A stretch of DNA of 64,000 nt, taken from the NCBI RefSeq assembly GCF_900182705.1, contig NZ_FXTP01000006.1, positions 62,001-126,000 on the forward strand, written 5' to 3'. Shown here one piece after another: positions 45,470-54,973 of this stretch (position 1 is the first letter of the stretch; each line of letters starts with the position of its first letter). This DNA is from Gracilimonas mengyeensis. Its GTDB lineage: Bacteria > Bacteroidota > Rhodothermia > Balneolales > Balneolaceae. The translations under genes and the position numbers were made by a program. Under the pieces are notes generated by a model that was not told where the DNA came from, did no database searches, and worked only from the letters and a program-made list of their open reading frames with translations.

Positions 45470-45931
45470 ATGGGAACACATTACAAAGGAAGCAAAGAAG
45501 AGCAGGAAACGCTGAATGCGTTTATAAAATTAACACGCGCCAGCGAAAGTGTGAACGGCCGGCTTTCAAGACATCTTTCAGAAGCCAACCTGACCGTAAC
45601 GCAATTTGGTACGCTTGAGGCGTTGTTGCATCTGGGCCCTTTAAATCAAAGAGAGTTGGGCCAAAAGCTATTGAAGAGCGGGGGCAACATCACGCTGGTG
45701 ATTGATAACCTGCAAAAAAGCGATTTGGTTGAAAAGAAAACCGATCCCAACGATCGTCGCGCTGTAATCATCAGCCTCACCGAAAAAGGAAAAAAGTACA
45801 TAGAAGACGTTTTTCCGCGTCACCTCGAAAAGATTAAAGAAGAATTTGCTGAGTTAAGTTCTGAAGAGAAAAATCAACTGGCTCGTATTTGCAAAAAGCT
45901 GGGAAGGAAGCCTGAAGAGGAGTCATGTTGA
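45470..45931 (+). CDS. MarR-family transcriptional regulator
   Basis: A 153-residue winged-helix repressor: NAFIKLTRASESVNGRLSRHLSEANLTVTQFGTLEALLHLGPLNQRELGQKLLKSGGNITLVIDNLQKSDLVEKKTDPNDRRAVIISLTEKGKKYIEDVFP. The recognition-helix region is KSGGNITLVIDNL and the wing is NDRRAVIISLTEKG, both typical of MarR. No obvious target operon is adjacent; the next gene is convergent. Confidence 0.94.
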   Translation: MGTHYKGSKEEQETLNAFIKLTRASESVNGRLSRHLSEANLTVTQFGTLEALLHLGPLNQRELGQKLLKSGGNITLVIDNLQKSDLVEKKTDPNDRRAVIISLTEKGKKYIEDVFPRHLEKIKEEFAELSSEEKNQLARICKKLGRKPEEESC

Positions 45932-45937
45932 GGAGAT

Positions 45938-46044
45938 AAGTTGATAAGGGAATAGGGGAGAATCTGTGATTGATACTTGTTTGGTCCCCGTTCCTCACAC
46001 ACTGCGTTGGAACGTAGAGTGGACGCTTATTTCCTTATCAACTT
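45938..46044. repeat. Palindromic element between convergent genes
   Basis: The ends AAGTTGATAAGG (45938-45949) and CCTTATCAACTT (46033-46044) are exact inverted repeats. The middle holds CGTTCC...GGAACG, a hairpin related to the second arm of repeat B at 1353-3029. It looks like an inserted palindromic element of about 107 bp. Confidence 0.75.
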
Positions 46045-46063
46045 TTTTCCTAAGATCTACACC

Positions 46064-46879
46064 CTAAGGCGCACTCACCAGCACAATATCATTAGCAATC
46101 AGGCCTTTGTCATTTTCGGTAATATCGAATTCAAAAATGAGCTCGCGACTGGGCAGGTAGTTAGAATCGAAATCTTCTTCAAATTGGGAAATGTGAGCAA
46201 ATACGGTGCTGTAGGGAGAGTCGGGGTCACGGGAGTCAGTGATCCAGAGTTTGTTGCTTCCGGGAGTAAGAAAGCGCAGGAAGCCATAGCCTTCATCTTG
46301 GCTAAAATCATAGCAAACGCCCCGTACACGTGATCCATTTTCGCCCCAATCATAAGGAGAGTCAATGGGGAGAAGCCCGGGAATAAGGTATCCCGAAACA
46401 GAAGAATCCACGGTTTTTTTAAGCGAACCGGAGATATTATCAAAACCAATAAGCTCAACCCTGCAACCTTTGTTTTGTAAGGCATTGACCACACTCACAT
46501 AGCTTCCGCTGCTGCTTAGCAGAACCACTTTATCCAGGTGATCAGCTTGTACCATCATGTCTACCGCCATATCCATATCTATAGTAGACTTGCTTACTGT
46601 TTCATCGGTCTCGTGATCGGTGTAGGTATGAACCGGCTTTTTGGTGACTTTAAACTCAAAATCACGCAGCATATCACAGAAGCAACGTGTTTTGTGTCGG
46701 TATTCCTTGTCTGTTTTCAGGCGTTCTTCATCGTAGCACAGGTACACATTTAATCGCTGAGGAATGCCTCCGCCCCGACAGGCAAACCTTCTCAAGATAT
46801 CATATCGCAGGCCATAACCGCCGTTCATAGTTACATTTACCGCATCCACGTAGATGCCTACTCGTTCCTTCGTATTCAT
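46064..46879 (-). CDS. NYN-domain RNase-like protein with cold-shock domain
   Basis: A 271-residue protein. Residues 6-160 are a LabA-type NYN (PIN-like) domain: VGIYVDAVNVTMNGGYGLRYDIL (metal Asp), TIDMDMAVDMMVQ (second acidic cluster) and VVLLSSSGSYVSVVNALQNKGCRVELIGF. Residues 195-271 look like a cold-shock/OB domain: GVCYDFSQDEGYGFLRFL, VFAHISQF and LIFEFDITENDKGLIANDIVLV. NYN domains are metal-dependent nucleases and cold-shock domains bind single-stranded nucleic acid, so an RNA-processing enzyme is likely. Not assigned to a named gene. Confidence 0.85.
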   Translation of the reverse strand: MNTKERVGIYVDAVNVTMNGGYGLRYDILRRFACRGGGIPQRLNVYLCYDEERLKTDKEYRHKTRCFCDMLRDFEFKVTKKPVHTYTDHETDETVSKSTIDMDMAVDMMVQADHLDKVVLLSSSGSYVSVVNALQNKGCRVELIGFDNISGSLKKTVDSSVSGYLIPGLLPIDSPYDWGENGSRVRGVCYDFSQDEGYGFLRFLTPGSNKLWITDSRDPDSPYSTVFAHISQFEEDFDSNYLPSRELIFEFDITENDKGLIANDIVLVSAP

Positions 46880-47043
46880 AATAGTATTCCAACAACTGAT
46901 CTTATTAATAATAGAAGCGGCTCGTATTCCCTAATTATAACGTTAAGTCCGCCAGGCAATTAACCGAAAAATAAAGCAGAGAAGCAACTTTTTGGAAGAT
47001 TACCTGTCTGAAGGCTTTGTACGGTACGTTTTATTGCCAAGGA

Positions 47044-47086
47044 GTAAAATCCCCGGCTACATTCGACATCCTTTTTGGATTTATAT
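47044..47086. repeat. Palindromic repeat C, copy 1 (decayed)
   Basis: TAAAATCCCCGGCTACATTC and GACATCCTTTTTGGATTTAT match the layout of better copies at 48329 and 49718, which bracket the following tandem gene pair. Confidence 0.7.
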
Positions 47087-47196
47087 TTCCAAAACCTATA
47101 CACTCACAGCACCTTGCGCCTAAACCCTGATTTTTGAGTTACAAATAATTTGCTGAGAAATTTTCTACCTTAATGCATGAACAGTAGTTCCTGATC

Positions 47197-47204
47197 TACT
47201 TTTG
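47197..47204 (+). promoter_or_regulatory. Likely -7 box before the first propeller-like lipoprotein gene
   Basis: TACTTTTG fits TAnnTTTG and is conserved with its surroundings before the second gene copy (48488-48495). No -33 match is clear. Confidence 0.45.
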
Positions 47205-47257
47205 GTAATAACAAGAGAAACCATTAACCCTTTTTAAAAGCTCATGTTGATAGATAA

Positions 47258-48242
47258 ATGTGTCAAGAGAACATGCGGAATTATTGCTTACTTGTCTTTC
47301 TAACTCTTTTTTCTGCCTGCGGATTACTCAGTTCTGATGACAAATTGGGGGGCTTCGCCAAATGATGTGTGGATTGGTTCAGCTGGTGGCTTCGATAAAC
47401 TCTGGTATTATGATGGCGCTAACTGGGCTCCCTATCCTTACCGGGAAGGGCCCTCCGGTTTTTCAGGCGATTTCTACAGCATCTTCGGCTTTGCTAAGGA
47501 TGATGTTTGGATGGGGGGAGGCGATGGAGAAATCTTTCATTATAATGGGGAAAGGTGGGAGCTGTTCTATAGATTTGAGAAGCAAGGATATAATATTACT
47601 CTTGTTAGCGACATTTGGGGTACTGCCACATCCGATATTTATGCCGTTGGGAATGCTATTGAAAATGAAACCTCTAGTTATAAAGGGTTCTTATTACATT
47701 ACGATGGAGAGAAGTGGGAAGAGCTACTCGTGACTGATTTTGGAGCTCAATTCCAGCGGGTGCGCAAAGGTAAAGAAGGATTAATAATAAGGGGTTCACA
47801 TAGGGCAGATGGGGAACCAAGTACATTATCTTTTTTCAAATACTCTGATCATCAATTTAAAACACTCCTTTCCGAAACAGCAGGTGAAGTGGAAACCCTG
47901 TGGATGAATAATGTAGGAGAAGACATCTATTATATTGTTGGAAATGAACTTAAACAAAGACGCAACAGAGCGTTTAAAACGTTTCTTTCAACTACCGAAA
48001 ATAGTACTCCGATAGGAATAAACGGCAGACATGAGAAAGACCTTTTTATTGTGACAGAAAATGGAGTGACCCATTATAATGGTCAGGATTATTACACTCT
48101 GGTTAACCTTGAAAACGAAGTTTCATATGTATTTAGAGAGTTAGTTTTTGAGAGAGACATCTTCTTTTTAGTGAATGACTATGGCGCAGGAACAAATTTA
48201 ATATACCACGGAACATTAACCGAAGAGGAACAGGGGGAATAA
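47258..48242 (+). pseudogene. Frame-disrupted copy of the propeller-like lipoprotein gene
   Basis: The start ATG 47258 (MCQENM, shared with the second copy) encodes a lipoprotein signal (CLLVFLTLFSAC) but this frame stops shortly after LSSDDK. The rest of the protein, NWGASPNDVWIGSAGG onwards, lies in another frame (from 47337). Compared with the copy at 48566, about 35 codons between signal and first repeat are deleted, breaking the frame. The later part (SGDFYSIFGFAKDDVWMGGGDGEIFHYNGERWELF, GTLTEEEQG) is intact and closely related. The downstream frame could still be translated from ATG 47337, but the product would lack a signal peptide. Confidence 0.75.
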
Positions 48243-48328
48243 TGCTAATACAAATAAAATAGGAGTGAAGCCCAATGAGAAGAACCTTCAGGTACCTCTG
48301 GTTCCAAATGGTTGATTAGCAAATATAG

Positions 48329-48372
48329 CCTAAAGTCCGAGGCTACATTCGCTTATCCCTCCGAGATTTATA
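48329..48372. repeat. Palindromic repeat C, copy 2
   Basis: CCTAAAGTCCGAGGCTACAT followed by TCGCTTATCCCTCCGAGATT. It lies between the two tandem gene copies. Confidence 0.75.
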
Positions 48373-48565
48373 TTCGAAAAAAATAATACTAAAACCTAAA
48401 AAAGTAGGATCCAGAACCTAAGTCCTAAGCAAAAATAATTTGCTGAAAAATTTTCTACCTTAATGCGTGAATAAGTAGCTCCTGATCTACTTTTGGTAAT
48501 AACAAGAGAAACCAATAATCCTTTTTTAAAATCTCATGTGGATATATAAAATGTGTCAAGAGAAC

Positions 48566-49609
48566 ATGCCATTAATTATTTTTATCGCATTGCTTTCCTT
48601 TTTTTCTTCTTGTGAAATTTTAGGAATTGATGAGGATAATGAATCCCTTGACCCCGGGCCGCGAAATTATGAGTGGACAGTAGATAGCGTGGGTGGAGCC
48701 CCCGATATGTGGGTCGGGTGGGCGAACACCATCTGGGGCTCGGCCCCAAACGATGTATGGATTGGCTTAAGTGGGGGCTATTACAATCTCTGGCACTATG
48801 ATGGAGAAACTTGGAGCCCCTGGCCTTATCGGGAGGGGCCAGATGGTTTTACAGGTAGTTTTTACAGCATCTATGGATTTGCACAGGATGATGTTTGGAT
48901 GGGCGGAGGCGATGGAGAACTCTGGCATTTTGATGGGAGTACCTGGAAATTATTTTATACCTATAACCCCGAAGGATTGGGTGGGCCTAATATTTTTGAC
49001 ATCTGGGGAACTTCTCCTTCAGATATCTATGCCGTAGGTACCGTGTCTACTGGCCTGGATAATCCATCCTATAAAGGATTTATCTTGCATTACGATGGAA
49101 GGCGCTGGAGAGAATTGCTGGTGACAGATTTTGGCATGCAGTTTAATAGAATCAGAAAAGAAAACAGGGGTATATACCTGTCTGGATCAGGTCCCTACTC
49201 CTACCAAACCATTTCTGACAGTGTCTCTTTGTATATATTAAATAACAAAAGTTTAAACGTGCTGTATTCAAAAAGTCGAAAAGAGGCAAGTTCTGTAAAT
49301 CTTAATAAATTTGGCAATAGGATATATTTTGTAATTGAAAATGAGGTCACTGATAAATATTTCAATAGCATTTTGCCATTTACGCTCTCGGAGGATGTTT
49401 ATCATGTAAATGGTCGTCATGAGAAGGATATGTTCATTACATCAGAGGACGGGATAGCGCATTATAATGGAGAGGACATTCAGTTATTAGTTAATGATGT
49501 AGTTCAGCCAAGTGCAGTGCTTTTTGAGAAGGATGTCTTCTTCTTTGCAAATGACTATGTTGAGGGAACAAATTTAATATACCACGGAACATTAACTAAG
49601 AAAGATTAG
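48566..49609 (+). CDS. Predicted lipoprotein with propeller-like WxG-N-DVW repeats
   Basis: A 347-residue protein with lipobox LLSFFSSC. The mature part has repeated blocks of a beta-propeller-like type: WGSAPNDVWIGLSGGYYNLWHYDGETWSPW, FAQDDVWMGGGDGELWHFDGSTWKLF and WGTSPSDIYAVG...ILHYDGRRWREL. Each has an xxDVW turn, a G-rich stretch and HYDGxxW. Such repeats fold as propeller blades in secreted proteins. ATG 48566 is used; ATG 48551 or 48536 are possible. It is the intact member of a tandem duplication with the gene at 47258. The function is unknown; surface binding is possible. Confidence 0.75.
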   Translation: MPLIIFIALLSFFSSCEILGIDEDNESLDPGPRNYEWTVDSVGGAPDMWVGWANTIWGSAPNDVWIGLSGGYYNLWHYDGETWSPWPYREGPDGFTGSFYSIYGFAQDDVWMGGGDGELWHFDGSTWKLFYTYNPEGLGGPNIFDIWGTSPSDIYAVGTVSTGLDNPSYKGFILHYDGRRWRELLVTDFGMQFNRIRKENRGIYLSGSGPYSYQTISDSVSLYILNNKSLNVLYSKSRKEASSVNLNKFGNRIYFVIENEVTDKYFNSILPFTLSEDVYHVNGRHEKDMFITSEDGIAHYNGEDIQLLVNDVVQPSAVLFEKDVFFFANDYVEGTNLIYHGTLTKKD

Positions 49610-49717
49610 GAAGAGTAATGCTCAGAAAAGTAAAATAGGAGCAATAGCCTAACCTCCTGTAACCAATGAAAATCACTAACATCAAACGGGGCGCAGGTTT
49701 AATTGGGCGGTTTTTTA

Positions 49718-49761
49718 CCACGGACTAAAGTCCGTGGCTACATTCGATCATCCCTGCGGGA
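49718..49761. repeat. Palindromic repeat C, copy 3
   Basis: CCACGGAC-TAAA-GTCCGTGG (49718-49737, perfect 8-bp stem) followed by CTACATTCG and ATCCC-TGC-GGGAT (49749-49761). It is the best copy of the repeat that flanks the tandem genes. Confidence 0.85.
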
Positions 49762-49820
49762 TTTAGTCATCCAAAAAAAACCTCAACACTAACCACTCAA
49801 CATTCAACACTATTCATCGC

Positions 49821-51281
49821 CTAAATCGACTTCACTGAAGCATAAGTAATGCCCCCAGCCGCCAGTAGCCCCGAGATAAACAACAACAGGGAGGCCGCCC
49901 ATTCATTCAACCCAAAACTGATGATGCTTGGTTTCAGGTAATAAAGTCCGGCCACAATCACCATCACCCCAAAACCGGATAGCAGGTTGTAGGGCACAGA
50001 AAATGCTTTGGTGGAGTAGTAGAAAATGAGCAGTGCCATGGAGGCGTAGCTGATGAGGGTGGCAATGGCTGAGCCCATCATACCGAAATAGGGGATAAGC
50101 GCCAGGTTAGCAATGATGGTAATAGCGGCGCCCATCAGGGTGATTTGGGCCAGGCGTTTAGTCGTTTCACTAATGAAAATGCCCGCTGAAAAGTTGATGT
50201 ACCAGCCCTGAAACCAGTAGGCCATCAATAGCACAGGTACGATGATGAGCCCTTCCCAGAACTTTTCATCGACCAGGTAAAAATCGAGGATGGGGATTTT
50301 GATGGAGACAATCTGTTCCACAAAAAGAGCTACAAAAAGGAAAACAGCTGCGGCAGCCAGGTTGAAGAAACTAAAGGTCTGGGCAAAAGTTTGAGGGGCA
50401 GATTGCTCCTCCGACTGGCGCATAAAAAACGGCTGCCAGGCCATTCGAAACATCTGTACGATGAGCAGCATGAAAACCGCCAGCTTGTAACAGGCGCCGT
50501 AGATGCCTACGATATCATCTGAAGTATAATCCTGTCCGTACAGTTGTTGCACCGTTGATGGATCCATGGATTTGAGGAAAAAACGGTCTACCAGTTCGTT
50601 GATGGCGTGACCAAAGCCGGCGGGAATAAAGGGCAGGCCGAACAGCAGGGCTTTTTTAAGGAAGTCGGTGTCCCAACTGCCTTTGAAGAGGGGGAGAGTC
50701 ATGAGCGCCGTAGCGATGGCGGTAAGCAGGGAAGCTACGAGGTTGCTGATGAAGACGGCTTCTATGCCATAGTTGAGCCCGAGGATCAGGTAGAAGTTGA
50801 GGCCCAGGTTGATAAGCACATTCCCGGTTTTGATAATGGCAAAAGAGATGGATTTGCGGACCAGCCGGAGCTCGGCAAAGGGTACGATGGCAAGGGTGTC
50901 AAAAAAGAGAATCCCCAGCAGCATCCAGAGAATGGGATCTCCGGTTTCCAAACCGACCAGGGGGGCGATTAAAGGTTGTGCCAGCCATATGATGGCAACC
51001 AATATTGCCGATGATCCCAGCAAAAACAGCTGCAGGGTTTTGAAGATGGATTTGGCTTTATCACGATCTTTGCCATAACGGATGTAGGCCGACTCCATCC
51101 CCATCTGGAAAATCACATTGAAGAAAGCAATAGCCGCAAATACCAGGCTGATCACCCCGTACTGATCTTCCTGGAAAACCCCCGTATGCAGCGGAACCAA
51201 CAGATAGCCGATAAACCGTGCCAGCACACTGCTGATGCCGTACACAATGGTATCCGAAAAAAGTTCTTTGAGTTTGGTCAA
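49821..51281 (-). CDS. Oligosaccharide flippase (Wzx-like)
   Basis: A 486-residue integral membrane protein with about 14 hydrophobic helices, typical of the MVF/Wzx polysaccharide exporters: LFSDTIVYGISSVLARFIGYLLVPLHTGVF at the N-terminus and a repeated two-bundle layout. It would flip lipid-linked glycan units across the inner membrane. No glycosyltransferases or polymerase are adjacent, so it may serve a glycan made elsewhere. A 16-bp perfect inverted repeat lies upstream of its start. Confidence 0.87.
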   Translation of the reverse strand: MTKLKELFSDTIVYGISSVLARFIGYLLVPLHTGVFQEDQYGVISLVFAAIAFFNVIFQMGMESAYIRYGKDRDKAKSIFKTLQLFLLGSSAILVAIIWLAQPLIAPLVGLETGDPILWMLLGILFFDTLAIVPFAELRLVRKSISFAIIKTGNVLINLGLNFYLILGLNYGIEAVFISNLVASLLTAIATALMTLPLFKGSWDTDFLKKALLFGLPFIPAGFGHAINELVDRFFLKSMDPSTVQQLYGQDYTSDDIVGIYGACYKLAVFMLLIVQMFRMAWQPFFMRQSEEQSAPQTFAQTFSFFNLAAAAVFLFVALFVEQIVSIKIPILDFYLVDEKFWEGLIIVPVLLMAYWFQGWYINFSAGIFISETTKRLAQITLMGAAITIIANLALIPYFGMMGSAIATLISYASMALLIFYYSTKAFSVPYNLLSGFGVMVIVAGLYYLKPSIISFGLNEWAASLLLFISGLLAAGGITYASVKSI

Positions 51282-51357
51282 GGGCTGATGGTGGCTTTAG
51301 GTGATATCGGGGGTAAGGTAGAATTAAGTTATCAAAAATGTGGTGTTAATGTGCCAA

Positions 51358-51411
51358 GGTGTTATGGTGTTACAATGCTATAGTGGCTTAGAGCCGTAAC
51401 ACCATAACACC
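51358..51411. repeat. GTAACAC-type inverted repeat, copy 1
   Basis: GGTGTTATGGTGTTAC (51358-51373) and GTAACACCATAACACC (51396-51411) are perfect 16-bp inverted repeats around a 22-nt loop. Further GTAACAC words follow to 51428. It lies between the flippase start and the aat end. Confidence 0.92.
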
Positions 51412-51425
51412 GTAACACTGTAACA

Positions 51426-52010
51426 CTATAATAAAAACTCACACTCTTTGACTAAAGCCTGATCCAGCATTTGGGCGTACTCTGAGGCTTCGATTTCTAT
51501 ACAGCCGAATTGGGCCAAGTGTTCCGTGTAGAACTGGGTGTCCCACAGCAGGAAGTCATTTTTCTGCAGGATTTCGTGGCAATAGTAAAGTGCTACTTTG
51601 TCCGCCCATTTTTCTTTTTTGAACATGCTTTCCCCGAAGAAGGCAGCTTTCAGTTTTACGCCGTAAAGCCCGCCAGCCAATTTATCATCCCGATAACACT
51701 CCACGCTGTAGGCATTGCCATACTGACTGAGTACATCGTAGGAGTTGACGATGAGGTCGTTGATCCAGGAGGTCTCACGATTGGCACAATTCTTAACTAC
51801 TTCCCGAAAGTTGCTGTTTACCCGGATTTGAAAGCGCTCTTGGCGAATGACCCGTGCCAGGTTTTTAGAGGTGTGAAAATTTCCAATGGGAATAATACCC
51901 CGCTTGCGCGCCGAGTACCATTCTACGTTTTCGGCTTCTTTATGATCGGCCATGGGGAAGATGCCCTGGGAATAAGCCTCTAACAGATTTTCGGGTGGGA
52001 TGATACGCAT
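51426..52010 (-). CDS. aat: Leucyl/phenylalanyl-tRNA-protein transferase
   Basis: A 194-residue transferase that adds Leu or Phe to N-terminal Arg/Lys of proteins, marking them for the Clp N-degron pathway. Motifs: LLEAYSQGIFPMAD near the N-terminus, WYSARKRGIIP, GNAYSVECYRDDKLAGGLYGVKLKAAFFGESMF (FGESMF is diagnostic) and LLWDTQFYTEHLAQFG. Family-typical short form without the extra N-terminal domain. It has palindromic GTAACAC repeats on both flanks. Confidence 0.95.
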   Translation of the reverse strand: MRIIPPENLLEAYSQGIFPMADHKEAENVEWYSARKRGIIPIGNFHTSKNLARVIRQERFQIRVNSNFREVVKNCANRETSWINDLIVNSYDVLSQYGNAYSVECYRDDKLAGGLYGVKLKAAFFGESMFKKEKWADKVALYYCHEILQKNDFLLWDTQFYTEHLAQFGCIEIEASEYAQMLDQALVKECEFLL

Positions 52011-52034
52011 GGACTTCGGTGTTAGGGTGTTTTA

Positions 52035-52081
52035 GTGTTACGGTGTTATTAGTTATTCAAAAGAACATAACACCGTAACAC
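52035..52081. repeat. GTAACAC-type inverted repeat, copy 2
   Basis: GTGTTACGGTGTTAT (52035-52049) and ATAACACCGTAACAC (52067-52081) are perfect 15-bp inverted repeats around a 17-nt loop, between aat and the metalloprotease gene. Confidence 0.92.
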
Positions 52082-52099
52082 GGTCTCACTGTAACACAT

Positions 52100-54511
52100 T
52101 TAGAACTTACAAAAATATATTGCATCACTTCCAATCGGAGAACCGGGTGGGGTTGCCGGCGCTTGTGGCACATCAAAGGTTTCCGGGTTGGTGAGGAAGT
52201 TGCCAATGGTATACACCGCGAATTTGCTGTCGGCATCATCCCTTTGTGAAAGGCGGGATTGGAGATCTCGCAGGGCTTTATGCGTGATGGCTTTAGTGAC
52301 GGGGTTGGCATCCTCAGCGGCCGCCAGCAGAATCATATTTCGCAGCACTACGTGATTTACCATGCGTTGAATGGAGCCATAATACCCGTTTGGAGCTTTC
52401 TTTCCCCAGCTGGCGGCAACTAATTCATTTAATACCGTTTCCAAACTAAGATTGCCTTCCCGAGCAGAGTATTCCACTAAGCGATTAGCACGTGCAGGAT
52501 TTAAGATCAGGCTTACGGGCAATTCGGCAGCGGTTTCTGCTATGCCTAAGGCATCCAAAGTAGGACCGGTATTGCCATTAAAAAGTTCACGGGAATATCC
52601 GAGTCCGGCAGGGCGGGGAGGAATCAGTTCCAGCAAATCTTCAGGAACGGCCAGCGCTTCTGGAGTGATGGTTTTGAGCATTTCATCCAGAGCTGCTTGC
52701 TGTGTTTTCTTGTCTACAATTTCAGGATAGGCTTGGTTGTCGCCTTTCACTTTGTAGGTGTAATCCAATCCACCGATGAGCTTAACGGTAGCTTCTACCT
52801 GGTAGCGATGGAAGAGGTAGATGGGAACCAGCACATCTTCCAGCTCTGCCAGCGGGCGACCGGTTTTCAGGTTGGCTTCTCCAAAATTCTCCAGTGCTGT
52901 TTTTCGAATATCCATGATGGTAGGCAGCTGTGCTACCGGATCATCCCCAAACTCCCACAAATGGGCATATGGATGCGCTCCGCCCTGTGGACGAGCATCC
53001 TGATCAGAAATATATTTTAAGCCTGAACCATAGCCTTCTTCCAACATCTCGTTTAATGCGGCATCTTCATCGGTTCCTTCCGGGAAATCCTGGTAGCCAT
53101 AGGCTACGGCCAGTTTATCCCATTCACCAATTCCTGTGTCATAAGGGTTAGAAAGGTCGATTTCGCCATTCACGATTTTGGGTTGGGGATGCGGATAATC
53201 CATCACCGAAGCATCACCCGTAATACTTGCTGCAAAGTTATGGGCAATACCGATAGTGTGACCAATCTCATGCGCAGAAAGCTGGCGAATACGCGCCAGG
53301 GCCATTTCCTGCATAGTTGTGTTTTGGGTTGATTCGTCGGCATATGGAGCCAGCAAACCTTCGGCAATCAGAAAATCCTGCCGAACACGTAGAGACCCGA
53401 GTGATACATGGCCTTTGATAATTTCACCCGTTCGCGGGTCACGGACTGACGAACCATACGACCAACCGCGGGTGGAGCGGTGTATCCATTGAATGACGTT
53501 GTAGCGTACATCCAGCGGGTGCGCATCCTCAGGCAACACCTTCACTATAAATGCATCTTTGTAGCCGATGGCTTCAAAGGCTTCATTCCACCAACGGGCG
53601 CCATCCAGCAAGGCGCTACGCACGGGTTCGGGCGTTCCGTTATCCAGGTAATACACGATCGGTTCAACCGGTTCACTGATTTCAGTTTCCGGGTTTTTCT
53701 TTTCCAGACGGTGACGTGAGATAAATCGTTTTACCAGTGGCTCGTCGATGGGTGTGCCATAATCCTGATAGGTGATTCCAAAATAGCCGGCTCGGGGATC
53801 GTACTCTCGCTTCTCATAACCATCATCGGGTAGTTCCACAAAAGAGTGATGTTGCCGCACGGTGATAGCCTCCGGCGTGGGAACCACCGAACGCACATAA
53901 CCCCCGGGACTACTGCCGGCAAAAGTAAGCGTCGCTTCAAATTCGGTGTTTTTAGGGAAGTTCATGGTGCCTTCGGAGTATAAGGCTGAGCGATTTTTAT
54001 CCAGGCTGTAGGAACCTTGGTCTTGGCGCTGCAGAGAAGTCGTTACGCCATGAGCATCCTGCAGTAAAAAAGGAGTGAGGTCAATGAGCACCTTGCCATC
54101 TTCTTCAGCGGCAACCTCAAAGCCAGCCAGAATAGATTTGGCAAAAGCTTCCCGGACCGATTTCTTCTCGAGTTCATTATCCGTTTCTGCGCGATATTCG
54201 TAGTTGGGTTGTACCATCAGTACTTTGGGTCCCCGGCGCTCGAAATAAACGATGCGGGTGTCTCCCAGTTGTCCGCGATCCAGGCCGATATCGTTGGAGC
54301 CAATGCCAGCCGTGAGGGAATTCACATAAATGAATTCCGAATCAAGCTTGTCGACTTCCAGCCAGAGTTGGTCTTGGGCTTCATCGTAGTAATAATCAAA
54401 AAAGCCTTCGGTTTTAGTCAGGCTTTCGGTTTTTTCGGAGATCGTGGGGAGTTGGGCAATGGCGGAACTGGAAACCAAAGCCAGCATCAAAGCTAGTATC
54501 GCTCTTTTCAT
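52100..54511 (-). CDS. Secreted zinc-dependent metalloprotease (DUF5117/DUF4953 type)
   Basis: An 803-residue exported protein with signal peptide MKRAILALMLALVSSSAIAQ. The zinc site is SAHEIGHTIGIAHNFAAS near residue 415: HExxHxxGxxH. The N-terminal region (YYDEAQDQLWLEVDKLDSEFIYVNSLTAGIGSNDIGLDRGQ) is characteristic of the DUF5118/DUF5117 group, and the C-terminal part contains GLGYSRELFNGNTGPTLDALGIAETAA. These large metzincin-like proteases are common in Bacteroidota and act outside the inner membrane; substrates are not defined. Single-gene unit. Confidence 0.9.
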   Translation of the reverse strand: MKRAILALMLALVSSSAIAQLPTISEKTESLTKTEGFFDYYYDEAQDQLWLEVDKLDSEFIYVNSLTAGIGSNDIGLDRGQLGDTRIVYFERRGPKVLMVQPNYEYRAETDNELEKKSVREAFAKSILAGFEVAAEEDGKVLIDLTPFLLQDAHGVTTSLQRQDQGSYSLDKNRSALYSEGTMNFPKNTEFEATLTFAGSSPGGYVRSVVPTPEAITVRQHHSFVELPDDGYEKREYDPRAGYFGITYQDYGTPIDEPLVKRFISRHRLEKKNPETEISEPVEPIVYYLDNGTPEPVRSALLDGARWWNEAFEAIGYKDAFIVKVLPEDAHPLDVRYNVIQWIHRSTRGWSYGSSVRDPRTGEIIKGHVSLGSLRVRQDFLIAEGLLAPYADESTQNTTMQEMALARIRQLSAHEIGHTIGIAHNFAASITGDASVMDYPHPQPKIVNGEIDLSNPYDTGIGEWDKLAVAYGYQDFPEGTDEDAALNEMLEEGYGSGLKYISDQDARPQGGAHPYAHLWEFGDDPVAQLPTIMDIRKTALENFGEANLKTGRPLAELEDVLVPIYLFHRYQVEATVKLIGGLDYTYKVKGDNQAYPEIVDKKTQQAALDEMLKTITPEALAVPEDLLELIPPRPAGLGYSRELFNGNTGPTLDALGIAETAAELPVSLILNPARANRLVEYSAREGNLSLETVLNELVAASWGKKAPNGYYGSIQRMVNHVVLRNMILLAAAEDANPVTKAITHKALRDLQSRLSQRDDADSKFAVYTIGNFLTNPETFDVPQAPATPPGSPIGSDAIYFCKF

Positions 54512-54973
54512 TGGAGTGAGATTGAAAATTATAAATGTTGAATTTTGAATGGGCTCTGTGAATATGCGAAAGTAGAGGGGATAATAAAACCGACGGGACA
54601 GACAGCGAAAAAGGTTTTACATGTTGAGGTGCTTATATAGACGAACACCCTCCGCATGTTTTGATACATCAAAACATGGCACCTCCCTCAAGGGAGGACT
54701 TATCTATGCCTGCCATCAATATTCATATCATTGGTTTGAGCTTTTTCTATAGCGAGTAGTAAAAGGGGAAAATCCCTCTTTGAAGAGGGACCGAAAATGA
54801 ACTTGTTCATTTTCAGGGGGATGTACGATGGTTTAAATGGATATGAAACCCAAGATTGATATCGTTGGCACTAACATCCCACCCGGGAAAAGCCCTCCGA
54901 CTGCTCGGAGCTTCAAAGGAAGATTTTCTTTTGGGATAATGGAACTGAACTATTTTTTATCAAGTAGAGTATC
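54512..54973. other. Intergenic region with palindromic repeats
   Basis: No gene is supported. After a short TTGAATTTTGAATG fragment of composite repeat A (54537), hairpins CCTCCCTCAAGGGAGG (54681-54696) and CCCTCTTTGAAGAGGG (54774-54789), and a GAAAATGAAC-TT-GTTCATTTTC palindrome (54794-54815), are visible. A 61-codon plus-strand frame at 54837-55022 derives from repeat sequence and overlaps the symporter gene. Confidence 0.6.
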
